From JAGVPT01 sp035505655 (GTDB lineage Bacteria > Bacteroidota > Ignavibacteria > UBA10030 > UBA8401), in assembly GCA_035505655.1 (NCBI GenBank), contig DATJQP010000105.1:1-64000 (forward strand): a stretch of DNA of 64,000 nt. The letters run 5' to 3'. The first letter of the stretch is position 1. Every line of letters starts with the position of its first letter. A program made the translations under genes and the position numbers. Positions 8,729-17,255 of this stretch are shown piece after piece. The notes beneath the pieces were generated by a model. That model made no database searches, had not been told where the DNA came from, and saw only the letters and a program-made list of their open reading frames with translations.

Positions 8729-9409
8729 CTAATTTTCCAGCAAATCGCCTTTCTCGAGATGACGGACCGTGTGGGCTTTGCTCGCCGCATGAGGGTCGTG
8801 CGTCACCATGACGATGGTCTTTTTGAATTCCGTGTTCAGCCGCTCCATGAGCGTCAGGATCTCGTCCGCTGATTTCTTGTCGAGATCCCCCGTCGGCTCG
8901 TCGGCGACGACAATTGTCGGATCGGTGACGATCGCCCGGGCAATGGCGACGCGCTGTTCCTGTCCGCCGGAGAGCTGCTTGGGATAGTGCTTCATCCTCT
9001 CGCCCAATCCGACGACGTTGAGCGCCATCTCCACATGCTCCTTCCTCTCCTTTTTCGAGAGGTTCGTAAGGAGGAGAGGGAGCTCGACGTTTTCAAACGC
9101 GGTGAGAACCGGCAGAAGGTTGTAGAACTGGAAGACAAATCCAACATGGTGCGAACGCCACTTCGCAAGCGCGGATTCGCCGAGCGTCGCGATGTCCGTT
9201 CCCGCGATCGTCAGAGAACCGCTGTTCGGCCGGTCGATCCCCGCGATAAGATTGAGGAGGGTCGTTTTGCCAGAACCTGATGGGCCCATGAGGGCAAGGA
9301 ACTCCCCCTCCGGGACGTCGAGGGTGATGTTCTGAAGAACCGGGATCTCCATGCTGTCCCGTTTGTAAACTTTCGTCACGTTGTGGACCTGAACGATCGG
9401 TTCTGCCAT
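8729..9409 (-). CDS. ABC transporter ATP-binding protein (LolD/MacB type)
   Basis: A 226-residue stand-alone ATPase. It has the Walker A motif GPSGSGKTT near residue 40, a Q-loop in VFQFYNLLPVLTAFENVELP, the signature LSGGQEQR, the Walker B motif IVVADEPTGDLD and the switch His in VMVTHDPHAA. The sequence is typical of the LolD/MacB/FtsE branch, which powers mechanotransmission rather than classical substrate transport. It is encoded between the two permeases and the HlyD-type adaptor. Confidence 0.95.
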   Translation of the reverse strand: MAEPIVQVHNVTKVYKRDSMEIPVLQNITLDVPEGEFLALMGPSGSGKTTLLNLIAGIDRPNSGSLTIAGTDIATLGESALAKWRSHHVGFVFQFYNLLPVLTAFENVELPLLLTNLSKKERKEHVEMALNVVGLGERMKHYPKQLSGGQEQRVAIARAIVTDPTIVVADEPTGDLDKKSADEILTLMERLNTEFKKTIVMVTHDPHAASKAHTVRHLEKGDLLEN

Positions 9410-9453
9410 AACGCCTGCGTGTGATTGGTGGATGGAAAAGAGTATTCTGTGAC

Positions 9454-10695
9454 TTACTTCGGGAGTGCGATCTTTGATCCGGATGAGAGCTTGTCCGTAG
9501 GATGGAGCACGACCTTGTCCCCGACCGAAAGCCCCTGCTTGATTTCAACAAGGTTTCCCATCACTTCGCCCGTCGTGACGGGGACCTCGTTCACCTTGTC
9601 GCCGTTGAGGAGAAAGGCAACCTTCTTGCCGTCCCTTGTCGCCACAGCGGAGAGGGGGATCGTGATCTTCGGTGCGCTGTTTTCGGCCGATGGGGCGGTC
9701 TCCTTATTCAGGAAGATCACCTTTGCGCTCATCTCCGGGAGAACGCGGTCGTCTTTGTCCTGGAATTGAATCTTTGTCATCACGGTCGCCTTCGCCCGGT
9801 CCGCGGTCGGAACGATTTTGTGAACGGTGCCGTGGTAGCGATGATCGGGAATCGCGTCGAGGGTGATCTCGCACGGCTGCCCCGGATAGACCTTCTCGAT
9901 GTTCGACTCCGAGACGTCCGCCTCCACTTCAAGCGACGACATATCCGCGAGAGTCACGAGTGCTCCCTGAGAACCCGACGCCGCGCCGAATGGAGTTATA
10001 ACCTCTCCGACGTCGGCCCGTTTCGTCAGCACGGTTCCGTCGAAAGGAGCGCGGATATAGGTGTTCTCCACCTGGACTTCCGCCGCCCTTACGTTTGCCT
10101 CCGCCGCTTTCACCGACGCTTCGCCGGACGCTACTCCGGCAATGGCCTTCTTATACCTTGCGTTCGCCACGTCGTAGTCGGCCTTCGATGCAAGGCTCTG
10201 CGCGTAGAGAGTCTTTTCGCGTTCAAACGACGATGTCGCGTCGTCACGCTCGGCTTTTGCCTGGTCGAGCGCCGCCTTCGCGACGTCGAGCGAAGCTCTG
10301 GCCTGGCCGAGTGCGGCATCGACGTCGCTGCTCTCGATCCGTCCCAGGACGCTCCCTTTTTTCACACGGTCTCCTTCGATGACGGCAAGATACTCGAGCC
10401 GTCCCGTCCCCTTGGAGGCGACATCCGCCTTCCGTTGGGCGACGACATATCCGCTCGCCGTGAGGACCGAGTTGGCCTGCGACGGATAGGACATTGCAAC
10501 TGTGGTTACGTCCACCTGTTCGGCCGACGTGAGGCCGCCTCCGAAAACGAGGAGACCGACGACCAAGACGAGCGCCCCGAGAAGCGAATAGAGGATGATA
10601 TGCTTCTTTGAGCCCCCCTGCTGTGGAGCGGCTGTTGGCGCGTTTCGATTTATACGAAGCGTCGAAAGATCGGTTTTAGATGTATCCGAAGACAT
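9454..10695 (-). CDS. HlyD/MacA-type periplasmic adaptor of an efflux system
   Basis: A 413-residue membrane-fusion protein and the first gene of the efflux operon. It has a cytosolic N terminus, one membrane helix at about residues 32-52 (ILYSLLGALVLVVGLLVFGG), a biotinyl-lipoyl-like half near residue 80, a long alpha-helical hairpin (LGQARASLDVAKAALDQAKA), then beta-barrel and membrane-proximal domains. It would link the MacB-like permeases to an outer-membrane channel. No intact TolC gene is adjacent; a decayed outer-membrane-protein remnant lies immediately upstream. Confidence 0.92.
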   Translation of the reverse strand: MSSDTSKTDLSTLRINRNAPTAAPQQGGSKKHIILYSLLGALVLVVGLLVFGGGLTSAEQVDVTTVAMSYPSQANSVLTASGYVVAQRKADVASKGTGRLEYLAVIEGDRVKKGSVLGRIESSDVDAALGQARASLDVAKAALDQAKAERDDATSSFEREKTLYAQSLASKADYDVANARYKKAIAGVASGEASVKAAEANVRAAEVQVENTYIRAPFDGTVLTKRADVGEVITPFGAASGSQGALVTLADMSSLEVEADVSESNIEKVYPGQPCEITLDAIPDHRYHGTVHKIVPTADRAKATVMTKIQFQDKDDRVLPEMSAKVIFLNKETAPSAENSAPKITIPLSAVATRDGKKVAFLLNGDKVNEVPVTTGEVMGNLVEIKQGLSVGDKVVLHPTDKLSSGSKIALPK

Positions 10696-10719
10696 ACGGG
10701 TGTCCAGCAGTGGTTCTTT

Positions 10720-10898
10720 CTAAGTGTTTACGCTAAAACGAATTCCAAGGGTAAAAAGTTCGGCGGGACCTGTAATTTCATCAATTTCCGGCCGAAAGTC
10801 AACCCGAAGAGCTCATACTCCTTTCCCACGCCGGCATTGATCAGACTCTGTGACTCGGAAGGCCCCGCCACGATGGGCGACTCACCGTTGTACGGGTT
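10720..10898 (-). pseudogene. remnant of the C terminus of an outer-membrane protein
   Basis: No intact ORF covers this stretch, but reading the minus strand gives about 34 plausible residues (YNGESPIVAGPSES, then NAGVGKEYELFGLTFG). A one-base frame change then leads to EIDEITGPAELFTLGIRFSV, ending at a TAG at 10720-10722. The alternating hydrophobic, aromatic ending looks like the last beta-strand of an outer-membrane barrel. A barrel gene at this place, upstream of the adaptor, would fit a TolC-like or receptor component. It is decayed, or the assembly has an indel error. Confidence 0.4.
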
Positions 10899-11084
10899 TC
10901 ACATCTTTAGAAAATCGAGAAGCTTATACATGAGGATCGCCGGCCAGACCACAGCCTTCAGGAATCCGAGGACACCATCCCAGAAGGTCGTTGAATGCTG
11001 GATAAAGTAGACGGCGGCGCCGATAAATGCCAGCCCGTAGATCCCTCCAAATGCGCTGTGGTGTTTCATCTCTATGTCTGCCAT
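10899..11084 (-). CDS. small two-helix membrane protein
   Basis: A 61-residue protein starting MADIEMKHHSAFGGIYG. Two hydrophobic segments (FGGIYGLAFIGAAVYFIQ and WDGVLGFLKAVVWPAILMY) are separated by a short polar loop, so it should span the membrane twice. The composition and clean start make it a probable real gene of an uncharacterised family; I assign no function. Confidence 0.65.
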   Translation of the reverse strand: MADIEMKHHSAFGGIYGLAFIGAAVYFIQHSTTFWDGVLGFLKAVVWPAILMYKLLDFLKM

Positions 11085-11141
11085 GGGGTTTTGTTGATGT
11101 TTGATATTCGGTTCAGTTGTACGCTTCTTGTCCGGCCGGCT

Positions 11142-11704
11142 TCACCGCTCAAGGAGCGCGTCAAAATCCATCTGATTGTTCTTGAGTTCCACCCGAGCAT
11201 AGGGGATCCCTTTCGCCATCTCGCTAAATTGCGCGGCCGTAGATGCACGAGGCCTCAGCGTCCGTTCAAAAGTGTATCTCATGAGAACAGCCGACAGACC
11301 CTTTACTTTCATTTCATTCGCTACGAATTCACGGATGGTCCGGCGAGACACGTCATGCCGCATGTCACTGATCCAATCCCTGCCGCTCGCATTGAGTACT
11401 CTCCATATTTCTCGGAGGGCGGTGACAGGGTCGCTGAAGCTCTTCAATGACGACGTGCAAACGACGAAGTCAAACGTACCGTCTTCAAATGGCATTGCAG
11501 ACGCGTTTCCTTGCCGGATGTCGATCTCAACTCCGGCCTCACCGGCGTTTCTCCTTGCGATATCAACGAACGACCTGCTGATTTCAAGTCCTGTGATCCT
11601 GCACTTCGTTCGCCTTGCTAACTCAATTTACCCTCTCCATCGGCCGCTTCGTCGACAACTCCGCGCGCGGCCCGTGACGATGCCCTCCAATTGTCTCACT
11701 TCAT
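11142..11704 (-). pseudogene. class I SAM-dependent methyltransferase, frame-disrupted
   Basis: The open part (11142-11495) encodes the C-terminal half of a methyltransferase, including MPFEDGTFDFVVC. Translation continues upstream without an ATG through ITGLEISRSFVDIARRN, a normal SAM-fold stretch, until a TAA just before IELARR. The preceding motif appears in another frame (VVDEAADGEGKLS), and the first residues (VRQLEGIVTGRAR) in the original frame. At least two indels therefore separate a start near 11704 from the open C-terminal half. That start overlaps the bactofilin stop as ATGA. It is either a recent pseudogene or has sequencing errors. Confidence 0.6.
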
Positions 11705-12444
11705 CGGCGCACTTTTTTATTCTCTCTTACCGTAGAGTTGCCCCGCTGTTCGAACTTTGACCGGTACTCCACAAGACCGATCTCGCATCCCTCGCCGATC
11801 ATGACGTTGTTCCCGCGCACAACCTTCGCCTTTGTCTCTTCAAGATAGATTTCATCACCCTCGATCGATTCGGCGACGAGGCCGCTATCGACATCAAACG
11901 AAGAAAGGATCGTCTTGACGATGCGGGCAAAGTGAAAGCCCGGTCCCTTCCTCACCGTGATGTTTTCTCCCCCGATCTCCTTCGCCCTGCATGGGCCGTA
12001 GAGCTCGATGGTGATCCTGTCGCTGTTGAGCAAGCCGCCGACGGTGAACGCTCCCTTCGAGACGAAGTTTTCCGCGCTGCACTCGCTCTTCACCTTCAAG
12101 CCTCCCTTGATTTCAAGCCAATCGGCGGAGACATTGCTCCCCGCAACAGCCGCTCCCTCGATTCTCATCTCATCCGCCTTGATGTTGCCGTGGACCTGGG
12201 CGAACCCGCTTACCTTGCAGTCGTTCACTTTGAAGTCTCCGGTGATATTCGCGGTGCCGGTGATCTTCACGGTGAGAGCTTCGACGTTCCCGTCGAGCTT
12301 CGACGCCCCGGAGATTCTAAGATCCGCGCAGTCAAAGTCTCCGTCGATATTCCCCTGACCGCTGATGACGACATTGTTGTACGACCCGCCTCCGGCACTC
12401 GCGCTTCCGGAAATCTTCAGATCCTGTTTTGCTCTTCGTTCCAT
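11701..12444 (-). CDS. polymer-forming cytoskeletal protein (bactofilin-like, YhbE/YhbF type)
   Basis: A 247-residue protein consisting mostly of short repeats that build a right-handed beta-helix (VVISGQGNIDGDFDCADLRI, VKITGTANITGDFKVNDCKV, MRIEGAAVAGSNVSADWLEI). This is the bactofilin (DUF583) pattern. Bactofilins polymerise without nucleotide and scaffold envelope or motility proteins. ATG 12444 has an AAGGAAGAAG ribosome site; the longer ORF start at 12507 lacks support. The upstream gene is a YhbD homologue, and in Bacillus subtilis yhbD likewise neighbours two such genes, yhbE and yhbF. Confidence 0.85.
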   Translation of the reverse strand: MERRAKQDLKISGSASAGGGSYNNVVISGQGNIDGDFDCADLRISGASKLDGNVEALTVKITGTANITGDFKVNDCKVSGFAQVHGNIKADEMRIEGAAVAGSNVSADWLEIKGGLKVKSECSAENFVSKGAFTVGGLLNSDRITIELYGPCRAKEIGGENITVRKGPGFHFARIVKTILSSFDVDSGLVAESIEGDEIYLEETKAKVVRGNNVMIGEGCEIGLVEYRSKFEQRGNSTVRENKKVRR

Positions 12445-12510
12445 GGTTCTTCTTCCTTTTGACGTTCGAATCAGTTCTTCCCCCCGCCAGCGGGGGCATT
12501 CCAACATTCG

Positions 12511-13125
12511 CTACAGAAGCATCTTCAGCGCTTCGACGGAGGCCGAGAGGTTGGCCCGGTAGACGATCTTTACCGTCTCATCAAAGAAGACCGGCGAAGC
12601 GGTCGACACGAGCAGGGATGCCGCCACGCCGAGTTTCCTCACGACGATGAGCTCGGAGACCCGCCCCTCGGATTTCGGATAATGTTCTGTCAACAGTTTG
12701 ATGGCCGACTCCACTTCCTCGAGGGTCAGCGCCCCCGACTGAAGGAGGTTGTTCATGGTGTAAAGGGCGAAGGTCTCTTCAAACGAGAAGCTCGTCTGCT
12801 CCTTCCGGCCCTTCAAGAAAAGATCCAGAACGCTCTGAGACGCGATCTTCCGCTCGACCAGATCGGCACTGCTCAGCCTCACCTCGGCCGGCATGGGGGA
12901 GAACTTTTCCGCCATATCCTCGAGCGAGAGGTCATCCTTCATGTTCTTGATCTTCTCAACGCGGGCGAGGATTTCTTCTTTTGGAAAAAATGTCTCCTGG
13001 CCGGTGAAGGTCGACTTGCGGATGAACCATTCCTCGGGAATCAGCCCCTTGCGTTTCCACCGGTAGAGCTGACCGTAGGAAATGTCGGTCAGGTCGAGAA
13101 GCTCTTTTTTTGAGATTTGTTCCAT
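12511..13125 (-). CDS. yhbD: YhbD-like protein with MerR-type winged helix (DUF4004)
   Basis: A 204-residue protein. The N terminus is a MerR-like helix-turn-helix (ELLDLTDISYGQLYRWKRKG, then LIPEEWFIRKSTFTGQETFF), the hallmark of the YhbD/DUF4004 family. The rest is helical with a charged segment. It likely binds DNA and may regulate its own promoter and the bactofilin gene 66 bases downstream. The family is best known from Firmicutes, so its presence in an FCB-like genome may reflect transfer. Confidence 0.82.
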   Translation of the reverse strand: MEQISKKELLDLTDISYGQLYRWKRKGLIPEEWFIRKSTFTGQETFFPKEEILARVEKIKNMKDDLSLEDMAEKFSPMPAEVRLSSADLVERKIASQSVLDLFLKGRKEQTSFSFEETFALYTMNNLLQSGALTLEEVESAIKLLTEHYPKSEGRVSELIVVRKLGVAASLLVSTASPVFFDETVKIVYRANLSASVEALKMLL

Positions 13126-13149
13126 CTTCGTCTATGATCAGGTTGCTTC

Positions 13150-13178
13150 AATATAACGTAACAATGTTCTATTGTCAA
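13150..13178 (-). promoter_or_regulatory. sigma-70 promoter of yhbD with inverted-repeat operator
   Basis: On the minus strand, TTGACA (13173-13178) and TATATT (13150-13155) are separated by exactly 17 bases, and the -10 box is 24 bases before the yhbD ATG. The -35 box and spacer carry an inverted repeat, ACAAT-AGAAC-ATTGT, where a MerR-family protein such as YhbD itself would bind. The surrounding 243-base gap (13126-13368) is clearly AT-richer than its neighbours, and I see no gene in it. Confidence 0.7.
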
Positions 13179-13368
13179 GGAAATAGTTTTGAACCGTCAG
13201 AAGTGACGGAGATATTATTCGTTTATCTTATTATAATTTATGGATGTTACAGTGAATTGAGGATCTTTGTTTTTCTAGCAGGTATACGCGGACTCGGGGA
13301 ACATTGTTTCACTACTGTTGGGTAATTTTCTCTGGCTGGCCGGAGGTCAGATCGGAGGGTGGGACAGG

Positions 13369-13875
13369 TTATTCGGGGGAATTGCGTTTATGCTCAAGAG
13401 CAAGATTGTCAAGGGCCGCGCCGGTGAGTCTGAAAACGGTCCATTCGTCCATCGGGACGGCCCCAAGCTTCTTATAGAATTCGATGGATGGAGTGTTCCA
13501 GTCGAGGACGGCCCATTCAAACCGTCCGCATCCTCTCTCCCTGGCAATCTGCGCGAGATGAACGAGCATCGCTTTGCCGATTCCTTTTCCACGAAGTTGA
13601 GGTGTCACAAAGAGGTCTTCGAGGTAGAGGCCGGGGCGGCCGAGGAAGGTCGAGAAGTTGTGGAAGAAGATGGCGAAGCCCGCGGGCTCGTCGTCGTAGG
13701 ATGCGACGATCGCTTCCGCACGCGGCGACGGACCGAAGAGCGAATCATGGATCAGCTCTTCGGTCGCGACGCACGATGCCGACAGCTTTTCGTACGCTGC
13801 CAGATCTCTGATGAATCGGAGGATGAGCGGAACGTCCTTCTCTTCCGCCCGCCTGATCTGAATCGTTTTGCTCAT
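13369..13875 (-). CDS. GNAT family N-acetyltransferase (SSAT-like)
   Basis: A 168-residue GNAT protein. Motif A, which binds acetyl-CoA, is LRGKGIGKAMLVHLAQIARE near residues 97-116. Upstream are the beta-strand segment GRPGLYLEDLFVTPQ and downstream RFEWAVLDWNTPSIEFYKKLG. The LEDLFV and WNTPSIEFYKKLGA motifs are typical of spermidine/spermine (diamine) acetyltransferase-like proteins. A polyamine substrate would fit the aguA-aguB genes 2-4 kb away, but that is inference. Confidence 0.88.
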   Translation of the reverse strand: MSKTIQIRRAEEKDVPLILRFIRDLAAYEKLSASCVATEELIHDSLFGPSPRAEAIVASYDDEPAGFAIFFHNFSTFLGRPGLYLEDLFVTPQLRGKGIGKAMLVHLAQIARERGCGRFEWAVLDWNTPSIEFYKKLGAVPMDEWTVFRLTGAALDNLALEHKRNSPE

Positions 13876-13900
13876 GAGATTCTCCTGCCGCCGGCATCAC

Positions 13901-14401
13901 TCATTTCATGGCCGGCATTCCCCATTGCGCCCATTCTTCCCTCGAAGGTCCGCAGACACCCGGCACGGTCAACCCGGCCTGCCGCATGAGGATTGTCATC
14001 TGTCCCCGATGATGGGTTTGATGCCGAAGAAGTGCGCAGAGGGCGAAGTCGCGTCTCCATTTCTCGCCAAACATGTCCACCTCTTCGAGCAGCGATGCGT
14101 CGTTCCAACGCTCGCGCACTTCGTCTCCGAAAAGACGGGCGGCAGTGTGGTAGGCCTCGGCGATCACCGCGGCGCGCATCGGCATCGGCGCATCGTCGGG
14201 GAGAAATGCTCCGCGCAAGCCCGTGCGGCGTGCCGTTTCGCCGATCATGAGAACGATATGCCAGGCGATGAACCCTAGGGAGCGTCCTTCGTGTGTCACG
14301 CGCTGAGTAATCGAAGCATCCGAAAGCTTCCGATAGACCTTTACGGTGATGGCGGTTTCCTGCCGCCAGTCGTCGGTGAATTCGTTGATTGTTCGGTACA
14401 T
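13901..14401 (-). CDS. DinB family protein
   Basis: A 166-residue four-helix-bundle protein of the DinB/YfiT superfamily. The three metal-ligand histidines are visible: one in FIAWHIVLMIGE near residue 48 and two in LLRHQTHHRGQ near residues 129-133. DinB proteins bind a divalent metal and often act as thiol transferases or of unknown function. It lies 25 bases upstream of the GNAT gene on the same strand. Confidence 0.85.
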   Translation of the reverse strand: MYRTINEFTDDWRQETAITVKVYRKLSDASITQRVTHEGRSLGFIAWHIVLMIGETARRTGLRGAFLPDDAPMPMRAAVIAEAYHTAARLFGDEVRERWNDASLLEEVDMFGEKWRRDFALCALLRHQTHHRGQMTILMRQAGLTVPGVCGPSREEWAQWGMPAMK

Positions 14402-14491
14402 GCATGAACTCCGGATAGTCGGGAAATAGTGTGCCCGCCGCGCACGCCTGCTGAGGCGGAGCGGTTGACACCGTTGTGGTCTCCGGGTGGA

Positions 14492-15190
14492 CTACTGCTC
14501 AAGGACCTTCAGCATCTGCCCGGCGACGAATTGATTCCCCTCATCGTTGAGGTGAACCCGGTCAACGGTAAGGATCCCCTTTTCTACATCTGAACGATTA
14601 TGTGAATCAAGATATCCGATGAACGCTTCCCGAAGGTCGCAGAGCGTCGACCCCGTTTCCTGCGCCACTCTCCTGCTGATTGCGGAGTATTCATCGAGCA
14701 TGGCGTCCTCAGGATTGCTGCCGTGACGCTTCTCTCCGATGACGCTCGGCGTGCAGAGAACAACGCGCGCCCCCGACTGCTGGATGGCCGCCACGATCTG
14801 GCGCAGGCCCGACTCGTACTCTTCCTTCGTCGTCCCCTTAAGTCCGGGGGTGACCCAATGCCACACGTCGTTGATTCCTATATAGATGAAAACGAGCGTC
14901 GGTCTTTTGTCAATCACATCCTTCCGGAGGCGTCTCTGCAGGTCCGGCACCTTGTTGCCGCTGACCCCGGCCCCGATGACCTCGGCTCCGAGTTCCGGAT
15001 AGCGAATCTGGAGCGTGTCCGCAATGATGGTCACATAGCCGTTCGGTTTCACGCCCAGTTGAGTGATTGAATCGCCCAGGAAGACGATCCGCTCTCCCTG
15101 ATGGAGAAAGTGTCCGCTCGCGGCACATCCGACAAGGGCGGCGGCAAGAAACAAACCGCCGTTCGTGAAGAGCGGTAAAGGTCCGCGCAT
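14492..15190 (-). CDS. SGNH/GDSL-type esterase, probable lipoprotein
   Basis: A 232-residue SGNH hydrolase. Block I is FLGDSITQLG with the nucleophile Ser near residue 41; Gly in GAGVSGNKV is block II; GINDVWHW gives the block III Asn; DRVHLND carries the block V Asp and His. The N terminus is a signal peptide ending in ALVGC, a good lipobox, so the enzyme is probably anchored to a membrane facing the periplasm. It starts three bases after the aguA stop codon. The substrate is probably an acyl or acetyl ester; it is not resolved. Confidence 0.88.
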   Translation of the reverse strand: MRGPLPLFTNGGLFLAAALVGCAASGHFLHQGERIVFLGDSITQLGVKPNGYVTIIADTLQIRYPELGAEVIGAGVSGNKVPDLQRRLRKDVIDKRPTLVFIYIGINDVWHWVTPGLKGTTKEEYESGLRQIVAAIQQSGARVVLCTPSVIGEKRHGSNPEDAMLDEYSAISRRVAQETGSTLCDLREAFIGYLDSHNRSDVEKGILTVDRVHLNDEGNQFVAGQMLKVLEQ

Positions 15191-15193
15191 CTT

Positions 15194-16258
15194 CTAAGCT
15201 CCTTTGTGCGCTTTGTTCGCCATGGGCTCCTGCTGACTGATACAATGAAGCGTGCCGAGCCCGTAGACAAGGTCGACACAATCCACCCCGATAACTTTTC
15301 GCTCCGGGAATTCGCGCTGGAGGATTGCGATGGCGACCGCGTCGTTCTTGTCCCGGAATGTCGGGACAAGAATGACCCCGTTGGCGACAAGAAAGTTGAC
15401 GTAGCTGGCGGGCAATCTCTGTCCTTTGTACGAAACGGGGGCCGGCATCGGGAGCTCGAGAATCCGGAAGGGCTTTCCGCGGAGGTCGGTCATCGACTTC
15501 AGGGCCGAGAGGTTGTTCCGAAGAATCGGATAGTTCTCGTCCGAGCTGTTGGTCTCGACCGCAGCGACAATCGTGTTCGGGCTGATAAAGCGGGCCGTAT
15601 CGTCGATGTGTCCGTCGGTGTCGTCGCCGACGATTCCCTCATCAACCCACAGGATCTTCTCTACCGTATAGTAGTCGGCGAGATAGTTCTCGATCTCAGA
15701 CTGCGTAAGCGCGGGGTTCCGGTTCTTATTCAGAAGACACGACCGGCTCGTGAGGAGACATCCCGCCCCGTTGACGTCGATCGATCCTCCTTCCATGATA
15801 ATTCCGGGATAGAAAACGGGAAGGCGGCGCGCCTCTGCAATCCGGGTCGGTACGATATCGTCGTTGTCCCAGGGAGGATATTTCCCACCCCACGCGTTGT
15901 ATGCCCAGTCGATGATCGCGAGGGGCTCGGGATTGGTTGGATTGACCACGAACGCGGGGCCGTGGTCTCTGCACCATGTATCGTTGGTGGGAATGTCGTA
16001 GAGCGTCACGCGGGAGAGATCGACGCCGGATCTCGCGAGCCGCGCCTCGACCTCCCGATGCATCTCGCTCCCGGTGACATTGATGTTCACATGTTGGAAG
16101 GGAGTGAGAGCTTTCATGAGACCCGCGAAGAAGTCGGGGATCGGCTCGAATTTCCCGGGCCACGTCTCAAGGTTATGAGGCCACGAAAACCATGTTGCGG
16201 CCTGCGGCTCCCACTCGGCGGGGAAGCGATATCCTGATTCTCTCGGAGTTGTAGTCAA
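15194..16258 (-). CDS. aguA: agmatine deiminase
   Basis: A 354-residue guanidino-modifying enzyme (peptidyl-arginine-deiminase family) that converts agmatine to N-carbamoylputrescine and ammonia. Recognisable motifs are the Trp-rich N terminus (AEWEPQAATWFSWPHN), NDTWCRDHGPAF, IMEGGSIDVNG, the catalytic GDDTDGHIDDTARF and the C-terminal nucleophile Cys in YGLGTLHCISQQEP. It lies about 100 bases downstream of aguB, which performs the next step; no arginine decarboxylase gene is in the window. Confidence 0.95.
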   Translation of the reverse strand: MTTTPRESGYRFPAEWEPQAATWFSWPHNLETWPGKFEPIPDFFAGLMKALTPFQHVNINVTGSEMHREVEARLARSGVDLSRVTLYDIPTNDTWCRDHGPAFVVNPTNPEPLAIIDWAYNAWGGKYPPWDNDDIVPTRIAEARRLPVFYPGIIMEGGSIDVNGAGCLLTSRSCLLNKNRNPALTQSEIENYLADYYTVEKILWVDEGIVGDDTDGHIDDTARFISPNTIVAAVETNSSDENYPILRNNLSALKSMTDLRGKPFRILELPMPAPVSYKGQRLPASYVNFLVANGVILVPTFRDKNDAVAIAILQREFPERKVIGVDCVDLVYGLGTLHCISQQEPMANKAHKGA

Positions 16259-16364
16259 AAGACGATGGAAGGTGGTGGGTCCTCTGTTATCGTTGAACGG
16301 CGATCAGGCCGGATCATGGCAGCGCCGGAGCGCTGAACATCGGATTTGTCCTGCCGCCCCCCAG

Positions 16365-17240
16365 TCACTCTTCCCCAAATCTTTTGAGAATCTTATCGTA
16401 CGCATCGATCCGCCGGTCCCTGAGAAAAGGCCAGTGGACGCGTGTCCGGTTCGAACGGTCGCGGTCGATCTCCACGACTTCGACCTCTTCCTTGTCGTGA
16501 GAAGCCTGGTAGAGGATCTCGCCGAACGTATTCGCGACAAACGAGCCTCCCCAGAAATTGAGGTTCGCTTCCGTCCCGACCCTGTTGACGGCGACGACGG
16601 GGATCCCGTTGGCAACCGCGTGCGACCGCTGAATCACCTGCCATGCTTCGAACTGATGCCTGCGAACCTTTTCCTCCTCGTCGCGCGCCCAGCCGATCGC
16701 GGTGGGATAAAAGAGAATCTCCGCTCCCGCAAGCGCCGTGAGTCTCGCCGCCTCGGGATACCATTGGTCCCAGCAGATGAGGACGCCGATCGTTCCGAAC
16801 TTTGTCTTCCACGACCGGAAACCAAGGTCTCCCGGCGTGAAGTAAAACTTCTCATAAAACGACGGGTCGTCCGGAATATGCATCTTTCGGTACTTGCCGA
16901 GGTAGCTTCCGTCCGCATCGATCACCGCCGCGGTGTTGTGGTAGATCCCTTCCGCCCTCTTCTCAAAAATGGGGGCGATGAGAACGACACCCAGCTCCTT
17001 CGCAACATCCTGAAGCTCCGCCGTCGACGGTCCGGGAATCGGCTCCGCAAGGCTAAAAGCCGAATACTCCTCCTCGACGCAAAAGTAGAGCGACCGGAAC
17101 AGTTCCTGGAGGCAAACAATGTTCGCCCCCTTCTTCGCCGCCATCCTTATGCCATCGACGGCTTTCTTCATATTCTGCGCGGTGTCGGCGGTGCAACTCA
17201 TCTGCACAAGCCCGACCCGGACGATGTTTCGTTCAGCCAT
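16365..17240 (-). CDS. aguB: N-carbamoylputrescine amidase
   Basis: A 291-residue nitrilase-superfamily enzyme that hydrolyses N-carbamoylputrescine to putrescine, CO2 and ammonia. The Glu-Lys-Cys triad is visible: Glu in IVCLQELFRS, Lys in LGKYRKMHIPDD and Cys in VLICWDQWYPE. Length and motifs match the bacterial/plant AguB type. It is transcribed just ahead of aguA, giving a two-step agmatine-to-putrescine unit. Confidence 0.95.
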   Translation of the reverse strand: MAERNIVRVGLVQMSCTADTAQNMKKAVDGIRMAAKKGANIVCLQELFRSLYFCVEEEYSAFSLAEPIPGPSTAELQDVAKELGVVLIAPIFEKRAEGIYHNTAAVIDADGSYLGKYRKMHIPDDPSFYEKFYFTPGDLGFRSWKTKFGTIGVLICWDQWYPEAARLTALAGAEILFYPTAIGWARDEEEKVRRHQFEAWQVIQRSHAVANGIPVVAVNRVGTEANLNFWGGSFVANTFGEILYQASHDKEEVEVVEIDRDRSNRTRVHWPFLRDRRIDAYDKILKRFGEE

Positions 17241-17255
17241 TGCTCACCTTCCTGC

